This document shows positions 13,973 through 21,649 of a DNA stretch of 22,150 nt, piece after piece (position 1 is the stretch's first letter; every line of letters begins with the position of its first letter). Position numbers and translations under genes: made by a program. Source of the stretch: an uncultured Candidatus Udaeobacter sp. (GTDB lineage Bacteria > Verrucomicrobiota > Verrucomicrobiia > Chthoniobacterales > UBA10450); NCBI GenBank assembly GCA_955652245.1, contig CATPAV010000105.1, positions 1 to 22,150 of the forward strand, in the 5' to 3' direction. The notes below the pieces were generated by a model. That model was not told the DNA's origin and searched no databases. It saw only the letters and a program-made list of their open reading frames with translations.

Positions 13973-14695
13973 TCACGCAGCCGCGGACGCAATTTCAATT
14001 TCATCAAAAATGTTTTTCTGAATCGCGCGGACCTGTTTGAGACGAATCAACTCCAGAAGCGCGAGAAAAGTCACAGCGACTTCGATCCGCGACACGACTG
14101 CGCCAAACAATTCGGAAAAGCGAACAGGAGCGTCATCTGCGACCCGCTTCAAAATTGTATCGATCTTCTCCGAGACGCTGAAGCGTTCGCCGAAAATCTC
14201 CTGGACGTCTTGCCGAGCTTCCACTCGCTTGATCACCGTTTGAAACGCGTTGATCAGCTGGAAAATCCCAACTTCACCCAGTCGAAGGGGCACATCGGCA
14301 GAAGACGAACCTCTTTCCCGAGCGAAAATGCGCTCTTGTTTGAGTTCACGCAGATGCAATTGTTCAGCCGCCTCCTTGAATTTTTTGTACTCAATCAGTT
14401 GCCGAATCAAATCCCAGCGCGGATCATCTTCCTCGGCGTCTTCCTCAGGCGGCTGTTGATCGACGGGCAATAAACTGCGGCTTTTTAGGTAAATGAGATT
14501 CGCCGCCATAACGATGAACTCGCCGGCAAGCTCGATATTCAACTCCTTAAATGCCTGAAGAAATTCGAGATACTGCCGAGTGATGCGTTCGATCGAGATG
14601 TCGTAAATGTCGATCTCATCCTGCTTAATCAGGTAAAGTAGGAGATCGAGAGGTCCTTCGAAAACCTCGAGCTTGACCTTGTAATCGCCTTCCAT
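13973..14695 (-). CDS. scpA: Segregation and condensation protein A
   Basis: The kleisin that bridges the SMC heads in the bacterial condensin complex for chromosome compaction and segregation. The 240-residue product begins MEGDYKVKLEVFEGPLDLLLYLIKQDEIDIYDISIERITRQYLEFL, the classic ScpA N-terminus that binds the SMC neck, followed by AANLIYLKSRSLLP, an acidic linker (PPEEDAEEDDPRWDL), and the winged-helix C-terminus ending VTFLALLELIRLKQVRAIQ. The ATG at 14695 has GGAG eight bases upstream and is chosen over the upstream TTG at 14719. scpB is not adjacent, unlike the common scpA-scpB pair. Confidence 0.94.
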   Translation of the reverse strand: MEGDYKVKLEVFEGPLDLLLYLIKQDEIDIYDISIERITRQYLEFLQAFKELNIELAGEFIVMAANLIYLKSRSLLPVDQQPPEEDAEEDDPRWDLIRQLIEYKKFKEAAEQLHLRELKQERIFARERGSSSADVPLRLGEVGIFQLINAFQTVIKRVEARQDVQEIFGERFSVSEKIDTILKRVADDAPVRFSELFGAVVSRIEVAVTFLALLELIRLKQVRAIQKNIFDEIEIASAAA

Positions 14696-14795
14696 GCGTC
14701 GCGCTCCGACTCTAGGCAACCGGACACGTAAAGTAAACGGCAGCGACGCACCGATTACCGGTTGCTATCGATCCTGCGGAAAATTTTCTCAGAAA

Positions 14796-15908
14796 TTACA
14801 CAGGTTCTTTTCGGTGGATCCAAACGCTGTTCACGAGTCCGAGTCCAAACATGATCATCAGCACAAACGAGCCGCTATAACTGATCAATGGCAGAGGCAC
14901 ACCCGTGATTGGCAGCATCGAGATGGTCATCCCCATATTTTGGAAGATATGCGTGAAGATGAGGGCAGTAATTCCAATGACCAGCAGCAGGCCTAATTGA
15001 TCGGCCGCAAAAAATGCAACGAAGAGACAGGTCAAAAGGAGCAAGGCGAAGGCGCCGATGAGAAACATTCCTCCGACAAATCCCCACTGCTCGCCAATTG
15101 CGGAAAAAATGTAGTCGTTGTGCACGGCGGTCGCAGGCAGGAACCCAAGCTCGATTTGGGTGTTTGGCGCTTTGAATCCTTTCCCTGACCAGCCGCCTGA
15201 GCCAATCGCAATGAGCGATTGGTTAATTGCCCAGGCTGCACCCTGTTTGTCGATATCCGGGTGGGTAAAGGCAGTGATCCGTTGCTGCTGGTACGGTTTT
15301 AAACCAAGATTGATTGCGAGTGGAATAAACGCCAACCCAATGAGAATGATGCAAATTAAGTAGCGCAGTGGAAGCCCACTGACGAATAACAGCGCCAGAA
15401 GCACTGGTATCCAGATGATCACTTCGCCGAGATCGGGCTGCATCAGAATCAAAAGACAGGGGGCTCCGGCGATCGCTCCACACAACAGCAACCGCAGCAT
15501 CGGATGCATCTCGCGAAATTGGGTTAGAAACAAAGCAAGGACCATGATCCCGGCGACAACCGCAAGTTGCGCAGGCTGAAAGTTAATCGGCCCCAAATGC
15601 AGCCAACTGCGCGCGCCATAAACTCGTTGGCCGATAAACTTCGTCAGGAGCAAGAAGAAAATGCCGGCCAGATACATCGGCAGCGCGCCCCAACGAATCC
15701 AGCGATAGTCAATCAGACTCGTAATCATAAACGCGAAAAAACCGACCGCGACCCAGTTTGCCTGCTTGCGCCAGAAATCTGCGGCGACGGAATCTCCCCG
15801 CATGTAAGTCGCGCTGTAGATTGCTACAACGCCAAAGATGGCAAGCGCGAGCATCGTGACAAGAAGGAGCCAATTGAGTCCAAGCAATTTTCGAAGAAAA
15901 GGAGTCAT
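14796..15908 (-). CDS. rodA: Rod shape-determining SEDS glycosyltransferase RodA
   Basis: A polytopic inner-membrane peptidoglycan polymerase that elongates glycan strands together with a class B PBP. The 370-residue product has about ten hydrophobic segments, an N-terminus SLGLNW-type region (LLGLNWLLLVTMLALAIFGVVAIYSAT), LGPINFQPAQLA, LILMQPDLGEVI, NDYIFSAIGEQWGFVGG with the conserved acidic residues, and GVPLPLISYSGS, the SEDS signature near the end. The RodA assignment rests on QPxxLA and IGEQWG, rather than on FtsW. No mreBCD or PBP2 gene is adjacent; the downstream partners are scpA and an epimerase gene. Confidence 0.93.
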   Translation of the reverse strand: MTPFLRKLLGLNWLLLVTMLALAIFGVVAIYSATYMRGDSVAADFWRKQANWVAVGFFAFMITSLIDYRWIRWGALPMYLAGIFFLLLTKFIGQRVYGARSWLHLGPINFQPAQLAVVAGIMVLALFLTQFREMHPMLRLLLCGAIAGAPCLLILMQPDLGEVIIWIPVLLALLFVSGLPLRYLICIILIGLAFIPLAINLGLKPYQQQRITAFTHPDIDKQGAAWAINQSLIAIGSGGWSGKGFKAPNTQIELGFLPATAVHNDYIFSAIGEQWGFVGGMFLIGAFALLLLTCLFVAFFAADQLGLLLVIGITALIFTHIFQNMGMTISMLPITGVPLPLISYSGSFVLMIMFGLGLVNSVWIHRKEPV

Positions 15909-16324
15909 GCCGATCTAATTCGCTGAGGTTTCGGGACTATCATAGAGCGGAGCAAAAGCTCTGTTGATATCAACAACGAGTCAACAATTGAGCAAGCGCC
16001 GGAATCGTTTTACAAAATGGTAAAATCGTTTCGCGGATTCTCATTGCGCTTTAGGCTTCCATCACGTGCACACCCGATGCTACTTGCCAAAAAAAATTAT
16101 AAAAAGGGGATTATCTCCGATAGGCGATAGACGGCCTATTTTCTCTATAAACGCCAGAGGATGTGGAGATTACGGGTCCCTTAACTCTCGAACTATTAGA
16201 TCAATACAAGAACCTGGCGTCTAGGTGCTTAGAACTTTTGCGCGCAAATGTGACCACTTCTCTTGTCACTCGATCAAAGGCTATTAAAGTAGTCTCCACT
16301 TGTTCGTTTTGGAGGTTCAAGCAG
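15909..16324. other. rodA-SprT divergent intergenic region, 416 bp
   Basis: No credible gene is seen in this unusually long, A/T-richer gap. It holds a perfect 14-bp palindrome TGTTGATATCAACA (15962-15975); a direct repeat AATCGTTT (16003-16010 and 16024-16031, 21 bp apart) enclosing the inverted repeat TTTTAC/GTAAAA; an A8-rich tract (16089-16105); and the inverted pair ACGCCAG (16151-16157) with CTGGCGT (16214-16220). A possible -10 TATGAT for rodA lies on the minus strand at 15944-15939. The SprT frame stays open back to a GTG at 16163. Confidence 0.5.
15962..15975. promoter_or_regulatory. 14-bp palindrome upstream of rodA, possible operator
   Basis: TGTTGATATCAACA is a perfect palindrome about 55 bp upstream of the rodA start and about 18 bp upstream of a TATGAT that could be its -10. 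A dimeric regulator site is an inference from symmetry and position only. Confidence 0.3.
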
Positions 16325-16783
16325 ATGTCCAAGCAGGCGAAGACAAAGCGAAAACTCGCGCATCCAATGTTTCCGATGCAGCGGCAATTGAATTTGCAGC
16401 ACGAAGGTGCGCATTTCGATCTGCGTCCCATTTTTGATCGATTGAACGAGCGATATTTTCGCGGCCGCCTTCGCGGTTATAAAGTAATGTGGGGTCGACG
16501 GCGAAGACATCGTCCGAGAGAATATTTCGTCTTTGGCACGATTCAGGAGGAAGACCGCGTTATCCGGATCAATCCATCACTGGATCAACCCTTTGTCCCG
16601 CTTTGGTTTCTTCAGTACGTGCTTTACCACGAAATGCTGCATTCAGTGGTACCGGAGGAAAGCGTTAGGGGAGGTCGCCGACGTGTGCACACGGAAGAAT
16701 TCAATCGCCGGGAGCGAGAGTTTCGAAACTACCGTCGGGCGCGACGCTGGGAAGAAGAAAATCTATCGCGCTTTTTGCGCTAG
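16325..16783 (+). CDS. SprT-like zinc metalloprotein
   Basis: A 152-residue protein with a zincin core. HEMLH (residues 102-106, in LQYVLYHEMLHSVVP) is the HExxH motif with two zinc ligands and the catalytic glutamate, and H122 in RRRVHTEEFNRRE is a likely third ligand. The preceding DLRPIFDRLNERYFRGRLRGYKVMWGRR fits the SprT-like N-terminal pattern. The C-terminal region is very basic (RREREFRNYRRARRWEEE), suggesting nucleic-acid association. It has no C-terminal zinc ribbon as in E. coli SprT. The ATG at 16325 has GGAGG nine bases upstream; the longer GTG start at 16163 adds residues unlike the family. The substrate is unknown. Confidence 0.8.
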   Translation: MSKQAKTKRKLAHPMFPMQRQLNLQHEGAHFDLRPIFDRLNERYFRGRLRGYKVMWGRRRRHRPREYFVFGTIQEEDRVIRINPSLDQPFVPLWFLQYVLYHEMLHSVVPEESVRGGRRRVHTEEFNRREREFRNYRRARRWEEENLSRFLR

Positions 16784-16810
16784 GCCCCGCCTCAACGCCT
16801 TTCCGCGGTC

Positions 16811-16854
16811 GTAGCGCCGGAGGCCCTTTCAGACGGCGAGGGGGTCGTCGCTAC
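16811..16854. repeat. Inverted pair of GTAG-headed REP-like units overlapping the cdaA 3' end
   Basis: GTAG (16811-16814) and CTAC (16851-16854) mark outward feet of two facing units; CGTAGCG/CGCTACG forms the outer inverted repeat. CGCCG (16815-16819) pairs with CGGCG (16834-16838) in the first unit. The element lies between convergent SprT and cdaA and runs into cdaA, supplying its last six or seven codons and the stop. Confidence 0.55.
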
Positions 16855-17704
16855 GTTCTTTTTGATCAGGTACCAAAGGGTTGTCGCGAGCAGGAGGGAG
16901 ATCAACTTCGCGCGCCAGTTTTTCAGGATTAGTCTCTTCATAATTGCCGTGCAATAAAATTTCCGCGATGCGCTGACGAAATGTTTCTGGAGTAAAATTG
17001 CGCTCGATCCGTCGCCGGTGGCAAATCGAAATGCCGCCGGTCTCTTCAGAAACTATCACCGCCACGGCGTCCGATTCTTCTGTGATTCCGAGGCCGGCGC
17101 GATGACGCAAGCCGAGGCTTCTGTCCAGCGTTTCGCGCTGACTAACGGGGAAAATACAGGCCGCGGCTGCGATCCGCCCGTTGCGTACGATGACCCCGCC
17201 ATCGTGAAGCGTGGCTTTCGGATGAAAAATTGCCAGAATGAGCTCGACAGAAAAATCGCCATCGATCGTCACGCCAGTTTCTTCATACACGCGAATCGAG
17301 GTGTCGCGCTCGATCGCGATGAGCGCACCGAATTGTTTATTTGCCAGCTGCGTCACTGCTTCGGCAAGATCGTGGACAGTTTCGCGTTTTTCGCTCGTTA
17401 GGGAGAAAATTGGATGTCCGCCGAGCGCGGCCAGGCCACGCCGCAGCTCCGGTTGAAAGATCACTACTAATGCGACCGCGAGAAAAACCGAAAAACTGCG
17501 AACGAGCCATCCGATCACAACGAGATTGAGCAACTGCGAAATCAACGTCAGTGTCAAAAAAACGATCGCCAGCCCGGTCAACACTTTGGCGCCGCGCGTC
17601 CCGCGAAAGTAAAGATAGCCATAGTAGATCGCCACGCTCAGCAAAATGATTTCAAAGGCGCTACGCCAGCCTCTGAGCCAAAGATGAAAGAGTTCCTGAA
17701 TCAT
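16829..17704 (-). CDS. cdaA: Membrane diadenylate cyclase CdaA
   Basis: Makes the second messenger c-di-AMP from two ATP. The 291-residue product has three membrane segments in the first 85 residues (AFEIILLSVAIYYGYLYF; LTGLAIVFLTLTLISQLL; FSVFLAVALVVIFQPEL), then the DAC domain with LHDGGVIV (DGG at 168-170) and LRHRAGLGI (RHR at 200-202), the two catalytic motifs. A long acidic C-terminal tail (NYEETNPEKLAREVDLPPARDNP...) follows and its end is encoded by the adjoining repeat. The start overlaps the folP stop by four bases (ATGA), so translation is coupled. There is no cdaR (YbbR-domain) gene next to it, in contrast to Firmicutes. Confidence 0.95.
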   Translation of the reverse strand: MIQELFHLWLRGWRSAFEIILLSVAIYYGYLYFRGTRGAKVLTGLAIVFLTLTLISQLLNLVVIGWLVRSFSVFLAVALVVIFQPELRRGLAALGGHPIFSLTSEKRETVHDLAEAVTQLANKQFGALIAIERDTSIRVYEETGVTIDGDFSVELILAIFHPKATLHDGGVIVRNGRIAAAACIFPVSQRETLDRSLGLRHRAGLGITEESDAVAVIVSEETGGISICHRRRIERNFTPETFRQRIAEILLHGNYEETNPEKLAREVDLPPARDNPLVPDQKERSDDPLAV

Positions 17705-18552
17705 TTTGCCTTTTGAAGAATTGCTTCCGTCACTAACAGCGCGTTTACATTCTCTTTTACATCATGAACGCGAAAAACATCCGCACCGCGCGTCCGCAGA
17801 AGAGATGTCAAGGCCGCCGCAGGCGCACGCCGATCATTCATCTCGGATGAGCCGATCAGTTTAGCGAGAAAAGATTTCCGGGAAACACCCACCACGAGCG
17901 GACGCTCGTGCACTCGAATTCGCTCAAGTTGCGCGAGCAGCTCAAGATTGTGCTCAAGCGTTTTCCCGAAACCAATTCCCGGATCAAACGCAATCGCCAT
18001 CGGATCAATGCCGCACTCTAAGGCGCTGGCATATTGTTGTCGAAAAAAATCAGCGACCTCCGAGACCACATCGATATAGTGCGGTTCGATCTGCATCGTC
18101 CGGGGATTTCCTTGCATATGCATAATGATGAAAGCTGCTTTGCTTTCGGCAACAAGCGGCATCATCTCTTTGTCGCCGTGTCCACCGGTGACGTCGTTTA
18201 CAATTGAAGCGCCTGCCTCTATCGCTGCACGCGCAACCTGAGCCTTCGAAGTATCGATCGAAATAAAGATGTCGATCTTCGCCCTCAATTTCTTGATAAC
18301 TGGAACTACACGACGCAGTTCTTCTTCTGCTGCGACAGATTCCGCGCCGGGCCGCGTCGATTCGCCGCCTACATCGATGATTTGGGCGCCTTCCTGAGCC
18401 ACGCTCAAGCCGCTCTCGACCGCCTTTTCCGCAGTAAAAAATCTCCCGCCGTCGGAGAACGAATCCGGAGTGACGTTCAGGACGCCCATGATCAGCCCGT
18501 GACGGGAAAGATCAACAACGCAACCGGCGATTTTCCACTGCCTCCCACCCAT
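17701..18552 (-). CDS. folP: Dihydropteroate synthase
   Basis: Condenses para-aminobenzoate with the pterin pyrophosphate in folate synthesis, the sulfonamide target. The 283-residue TIM-barrel product has GLIMGVLNVTPDSFSDGGRFF, IIDVGGESTRPGAESV, ISIDTSKAQVARAAIEAGASIVNDVTGG, IIMHMQGNPRTMQ, IAFDPGIGFGKTLEHNLELL and VGVSRKSFLAKLIG, so all pterin and pABA-loop motifs are intact. The ATG at 18552 is used; a GTG at 18570 in the same frame adds six residues and cannot be excluded, since neither has a clear ribosome-binding site. The gene precedes and overlaps cdaA, an arrangement also known from Bacteroidota. Confidence 0.96.
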   Translation of the reverse strand: MGGRQWKIAGCVVDLSRHGLIMGVLNVTPDSFSDGGRFFTAEKAVESGLSVAQEGAQIIDVGGESTRPGAESVAAEEELRRVVPVIKKLRAKIDIFISIDTSKAQVARAAIEAGASIVNDVTGGHGDKEMMPLVAESKAAFIIMHMQGNPRTMQIEPHYIDVVSEVADFFRQQYASALECGIDPMAIAFDPGIGFGKTLEHNLELLAQLERIRVHERPLVVGVSRKSFLAKLIGSSEMNDRRAPAAALTSLLRTRGADVFRVHDVKENVNALLVTEAILQKAK

Positions 18553-18603
18553 TGCGGGTGAGACTATCACACGTGATACTTTATTCGAACTGGCTTCCCC
18601 TCG

Positions 18604-19125
18604 TTATCTGCCGCGCGCGTAGCGACCCATCAATTGGCCCTGGGCGATAATGTGGCCGCTCATAGCTTTGTCGAGTTCCAGTCGCTTTGCGCCGGAGCGA
18701 AGATCGAGTGTCTGATCGAGCGCGAAGATTTTGAAGTAATAACGATGGGTGCCTGAAGGTGGTTGTGGCCCGCCCCAACCAAGATTCGGATAATCATTAG
18801 TGCCCTCCACGGCTCCTTTTGGTACGCCTTTCTCCGGGATCGCAGTTGTCTTGGGATCGATATTCCAAACCAGCCAATGCGTAAAAAGACCGACCGGCGC
18901 GTCGGGGTCATCCACGATTAACACCAAGCTCTTAGCGTTCGTGGGCGTCCCCTCGACGCGAAGCGGTGGACTAACGTTCCCGCCGTCGCGGCTGAATTTC
19001 GACGGAATCTCGCCACTTTCCTGAAAAGCAGAACTTGTGATCTTCATCTTAGCTTCTCCTGCGGCAAACGAAGCAGTTGTTGCCACTGCAATCGCAAACG
19101 CGCCGACAATAATTGTTTTTTGCAT
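18604..19125 (-). CDS. Exported PEBP family protein (YbhB/YbcL-like)
   Basis: A 173-residue phosphatidylethanolamine-binding-protein family member. An N-terminal signal peptide (MQKTIIVGAFAIAVATTASFAAGEA, probable cleavage after SFA-A) sends it to the periplasm. The mature part starts with the typical MKITSSAFQESGEIPSKFSRDGGNVSPPLRVEGTP and has the ligand-pocket motif VDDPDAPVGLFTHWLVWNI and GPQPPSGTHRYYFKIFALD, ending ALMGRYAR-like (QLMGRYARGR). Bacterial members lack a firm physiological role. Transcribed divergently from rnr and placed upstream of folP with a 51-bp gap, so a shared transcript with folP and cdaA is possible. Confidence 0.93.
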   Translation of the reverse strand: MQKTIIVGAFAIAVATTASFAAGEAKMKITSSAFQESGEIPSKFSRDGGNVSPPLRVEGTPTNAKSLVLIVDDPDAPVGLFTHWLVWNIDPKTTAIPEKGVPKGAVEGTNDYPNLGWGGPQPPSGTHRYYFKIFALDQTLDLRSGAKRLELDKAMSGHIIAQGQLMGRYARGR

Positions 19126-19139
19126 TATTGGATCTTCGG

Positions 19140-19169
19140 TTGAAACCTCGTTACATCGATAATGATACT
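19140..19169 (+). promoter_or_regulatory. Possible sigma-70 promoter for rnr
   Basis: TTGAAA (19140-19145) and GATACT (19164-19169) are spaced 18 bp and would start transcription about 14 bp before the rnr ATG. A perfect 10-bp palindrome ACGATATCGT (19171-19180) overlaps the expected start site and could be an operator. This is read by eye from consensus only. Confidence 0.3.
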
Positions 19170-19189
19170 AACGATATCGTTTCGCTCGC

Positions 19190-21397
19190 ATGATTAAAAA
19201 CGGACGTAAGATTCGAGAACGAATTCTCGCCCTTCTCGCTTCCCCTGACTACCGGCCGCTCGACAAGAGTGAACTGGCAAGAGCGCTTGGGCGTAAGAGC
19301 GGTGTGCGCATGGGACTAAACCAAGTAGTGCGCGAGCTCGAACGCTCGGGCGAGATCGCGCGGATTCGCAAGAATCGCTACGTCTTGCCGGCAGAAGCCG
19401 ATCTTGTCACGGGCACGTTGTCAATCCATCAAGCTGGATATGGATTTCTAATCACGGAAAAACCGGGCGAGCCGGACATTTTTGTCGCGGCGGAAAACAC
19501 TGGCACAGCCATGCATGGCGACCGCGTGGTTGCACGCATCAGCCGCGACCAACCCTACGCGCGCACCAAAGGGCGACGCGAGGGCCGCGTGATTCGAATT
19601 CTGGAGCGCGCACACGATACAATCGTCGGAACCCTGCAGGAGTCGCGCAATTTTTATTACGTCGTTCCGGATGATCCACGAATTGTCCACGATGTGTATG
19701 TTCGCCCTGTAAAAGATCGGCGGTCACAGATCGCCGCTACAGTTGGTGACAAGGTTGTCGTTCGACTCGAGCCTTGGGAATCGCGCCATGTTAATCCGGA
19801 AGGCGACATCATCGAAATACTCGGGCCAGCCTCCGCACCGGGCGTGGACATGCTGTCGATCATCCGGAAGTATCATTTGCCGACCGAATTTCCGGAAGAC
19901 GTTATCGATCGAGCAAACCGGATTTCCGAAACCGTCGATGCGAGGAAGCTTGAGGGGCGTGAAGATTTGCGGAAAAAATTCGTCGTCACCATTGATCCGG
20001 ATGATGCACGCGATTTCGACGACGCGATCCATGTTGAAAAGATCGATAATGGCGGTTGGCGACTCGGAGTGCACATTGCTGATGTCGCCGCTTATGTTGA
20101 GCCGGGTAGCGCACTCGATCGCGAAGCGCGCCGGCGCGGAAACAGCGTTTATCTGCCGGACCGAGTGATTCCGATGTTGCCGGAGCGCCTGAGTAACGGC
20201 GTGTGCAGTCTTAATCCGGGGGTGGATCGGCTCACCCACTCGGTATTTATCCAGTTCGACAAAAGTGGAATCGCGAAAAGCGCACGCTTCGAGAAGAGCG
20301 TGATTCGCAGTGCGCACCGTCTGACTTACAAGCAGGCTTACGCGATCCTGAATTCGTCGCCTCGGGATCAATTAAGCGAACAGCTGCACGTCGCCTGGGA
20401 GTTGGCCTCGTTGCTGCGGCGGAAAAGATTCGAGCACGGCTCGCTCGATCTCGATTTTCCGGAAGTTAAAGTACGCCTGGACGAAACCGGCAAGCCTGTC
20501 CACCTGGAGCGGATCGACAATGACGAATCGCATCAACTGATCGAGGAGTGCATGCTGGCAGCAAACGAAGCGGTCGCGCGGGAGCTGAAAAAGCGCGGAG
20601 TCCCGACTATCTATCGCGTCCACGAAAATCCCGATCCGGAGAAGCTGGCTGAGTATCGTGAGTTCGTGCTCAGTTTTAACTACAAGGTCGGCGATTTAAC
20701 TCATCGCGGTGAATTGCAGCGCCTGCTTGCCTCCACTCGCGGAAAACCAGAGGAGCAAGCGCTTAAGATCGGTCTGCTGAAAAGTTTGAAGCGCGCGCGT
20801 TACGCGCCGCAGCCGCTCGGACATTACGGACTGGCCAAACCTAACTACTTGCACTTCACGAGTCCGATTCGGCGTTATGCCGATCTCGTCGTCCATCGAG
20901 CATTGGCGGAACGCAACGGGAAACACCAGTCGCGGATCGACATGGGTCAGATCGCGTCGATTGCCGAGCACATCTCAACGACCGAGCGCACCGCAGCCGA
21001 CGCAGAAATCGAGGCCGTCAAGATGAAGAAGCTTGAATTTTTTCAACGGCAGCTCGACGAACACAATCCGCAGGTTTTTCGCGCAGCTATTGTCGATGTA
21101 CGCAATTACGGGCTGGTGGTCGAATTGCCGGATGCTCTGATCACAGGTCTTGTCCATGTCTCTTCGCTGACGGATGACTTTTATTTATTCGAGGCAGCGC
21201 AGCGGCGGTTGATTGGCAGACGATCACGCAAGCGATTCAGCGTTGGTGATGAAGTGCACGTCTTCGTCGTCCGCGTCGATCAATTCAAACGGCAGGTGGA
21301 TTTCGCGATTGCCTCAGAAACGCCGACGAAGGCGGGCCGCAGCAAAGCCCAGCCGCGTGCTGCTCGCTCCTCTGACAGGAACCGCCGGCGCGGCTAA
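19190..21397 (+). CDS. rnr: Ribonuclease R
   Basis: A processive 3'-5' exoribonuclease that degrades structured RNA, mRNA fragments and defective rRNA. The 735-residue product shows the RNase R layout: an N-terminal winged helix (to about 65), cold-shock domains (about 70-220; GTLSIHQAGYGFLI, HGDRVVARI), the RNB catalytic domain with TIDPDDARDFDDAIHV near 265-280 (the metal-binding aspartates), HYGLAKPNYLHFTSPIRRYADLVVHR near 545-570, and an S1 domain near 625-710 (AAIVDVRNYGLVVELPDALITGLVHVSSL). The tail is short and basic (KAQPRAARSSDRNRRRG). Residues KDRRSQIAATV (about 175-185) are encoded by a GTAG-type palindromic repeat in frame. The downstream ferredoxin gene begins 12 bp after the stop. 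Confidence 0.96.
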   Translation: MIKNGRKIRERILALLASPDYRPLDKSELARALGRKSGVRMGLNQVVRELERSGEIARIRKNRYVLPAEADLVTGTLSIHQAGYGFLITEKPGEPDIFVAAENTGTAMHGDRVVARISRDQPYARTKGRREGRVIRILERAHDTIVGTLQESRNFYYVVPDDPRIVHDVYVRPVKDRRSQIAATVGDKVVVRLEPWESRHVNPEGDIIEILGPASAPGVDMLSIIRKYHLPTEFPEDVIDRANRISETVDARKLEGREDLRKKFVVTIDPDDARDFDDAIHVEKIDNGGWRLGVHIADVAAYVEPGSALDREARRRGNSVYLPDRVIPMLPERLSNGVCSLNPGVDRLTHSVFIQFDKSGIAKSARFEKSVIRSAHRLTYKQAYAILNSSPRDQLSEQLHVAWELASLLRRKRFEHGSLDLDFPEVKVRLDETGKPVHLERIDNDESHQLIEECMLAANEAVARELKKRGVPTIYRVHENPDPEKLAEYREFVLSFNYKVGDLTHRGELQRLLASTRGKPEEQALKIGLLKSLKRARYAPQPLGHYGLAKPNYLHFTSPIRRYADLVVHRALAERNGKHQSRIDMGQIASIAEHISTTERTAADAEIEAVKMKKLEFFQRQLDEHNPQVFRAAIVDVRNYGLVVELPDALITGLVHVSSLTDDFYLFEAAQRRLIGRRSRKRFSVGDEVHVFVVRVDQFKRQVDFAIASETPTKAGRSKAQPRAARSSDRNRRRG
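19719..19742 (+). repeat. REP-like palindromic unit inside rnr
   Basis: Stem GGCGGTC (19719-19725), loop ACA, and GATCGCC (19729-19735), with one G-T wobble, followed by GCTACAG (19736-19742). On the minus strand it begins CTGTAGC, the GTAG foot of the other copies. It matches 21650-21673 at 21 of 24 positions and is read in frame as part of RNase R between the two cold-shock-like domains. Confidence 0.6.
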
Positions 21398-21409
21398 GCG
21401 CTTGCAGCG

Positions 21410-21641
21410 ATGGCGGACAAATTAAGCAAACAGGCCCAGAACGCGCCCGGACCATGGTATGTGGACACGAGCTGCACATTGTGCCGTCTATGTCTCGAGG
21501 AGGCGCCGAATCTTTTGAAGTACAACGAGGAAGAAACTGCCGTTCATTTTTTTAAAACAACCCAAGACGCCGGAGGAAACGGCCGCCGCGCAGCGCGCCA
21601 TGGAGGTTTGCCCAACTCTCGCGATCGGAAACGACGCATGA
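21410..21641 (+). pseudogene. Single-cluster ferredoxin gene with a one-base frameshift
   Basis: The frame from the ATG at 21410 encodes MADKLSKQAQNAPGPWYVDTSC, then TLCRLCLEEAPNLLKYNEEETAVHFFK, with cysteines 22, 25 and 28 in CxxCxxC spacing. After the run T7A4 (21546-21556) the family continues in the frame shifted by one base: KQPKTPEETAAAQRAMEVCPTLAIGNDA, ending at TGA 21639-21641. That part holds the fourth ligand in CPTLAIG. With one base removed from the T/A run the protein would be 76 residues, the normal size for a small [4Fe-4S] ferredoxin. In the sequence as given the 0 frame instead runs on to 21826 with unrelated residues. It lies between rnr and the flavoprotein gene, 40 bp before the latter's start. 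Confidence 0.8.
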
Positions 21642-21649
21642 CCATTTGC

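Noticed and set aside
16163..16324. N-terminal extension of the SprT-like protein from a GTG, and a seven-codon leader ORF from the ATG at 16161.
   Set aside because: The extension is unlike the family and the ATG at 16325 has a good GGAGG. The tiny ORF has no distinctive codon run to suggest attenuation.
21541..21560. Programmed -1 ribosomal frameshift at the T/A run in the ferredoxin gene.
   Set aside because: The 0-frame codons do not form a X XXY YYZ heptamer, and the shift needed is the skipping of one base (+1), with no stop or known +1 signal at the site.
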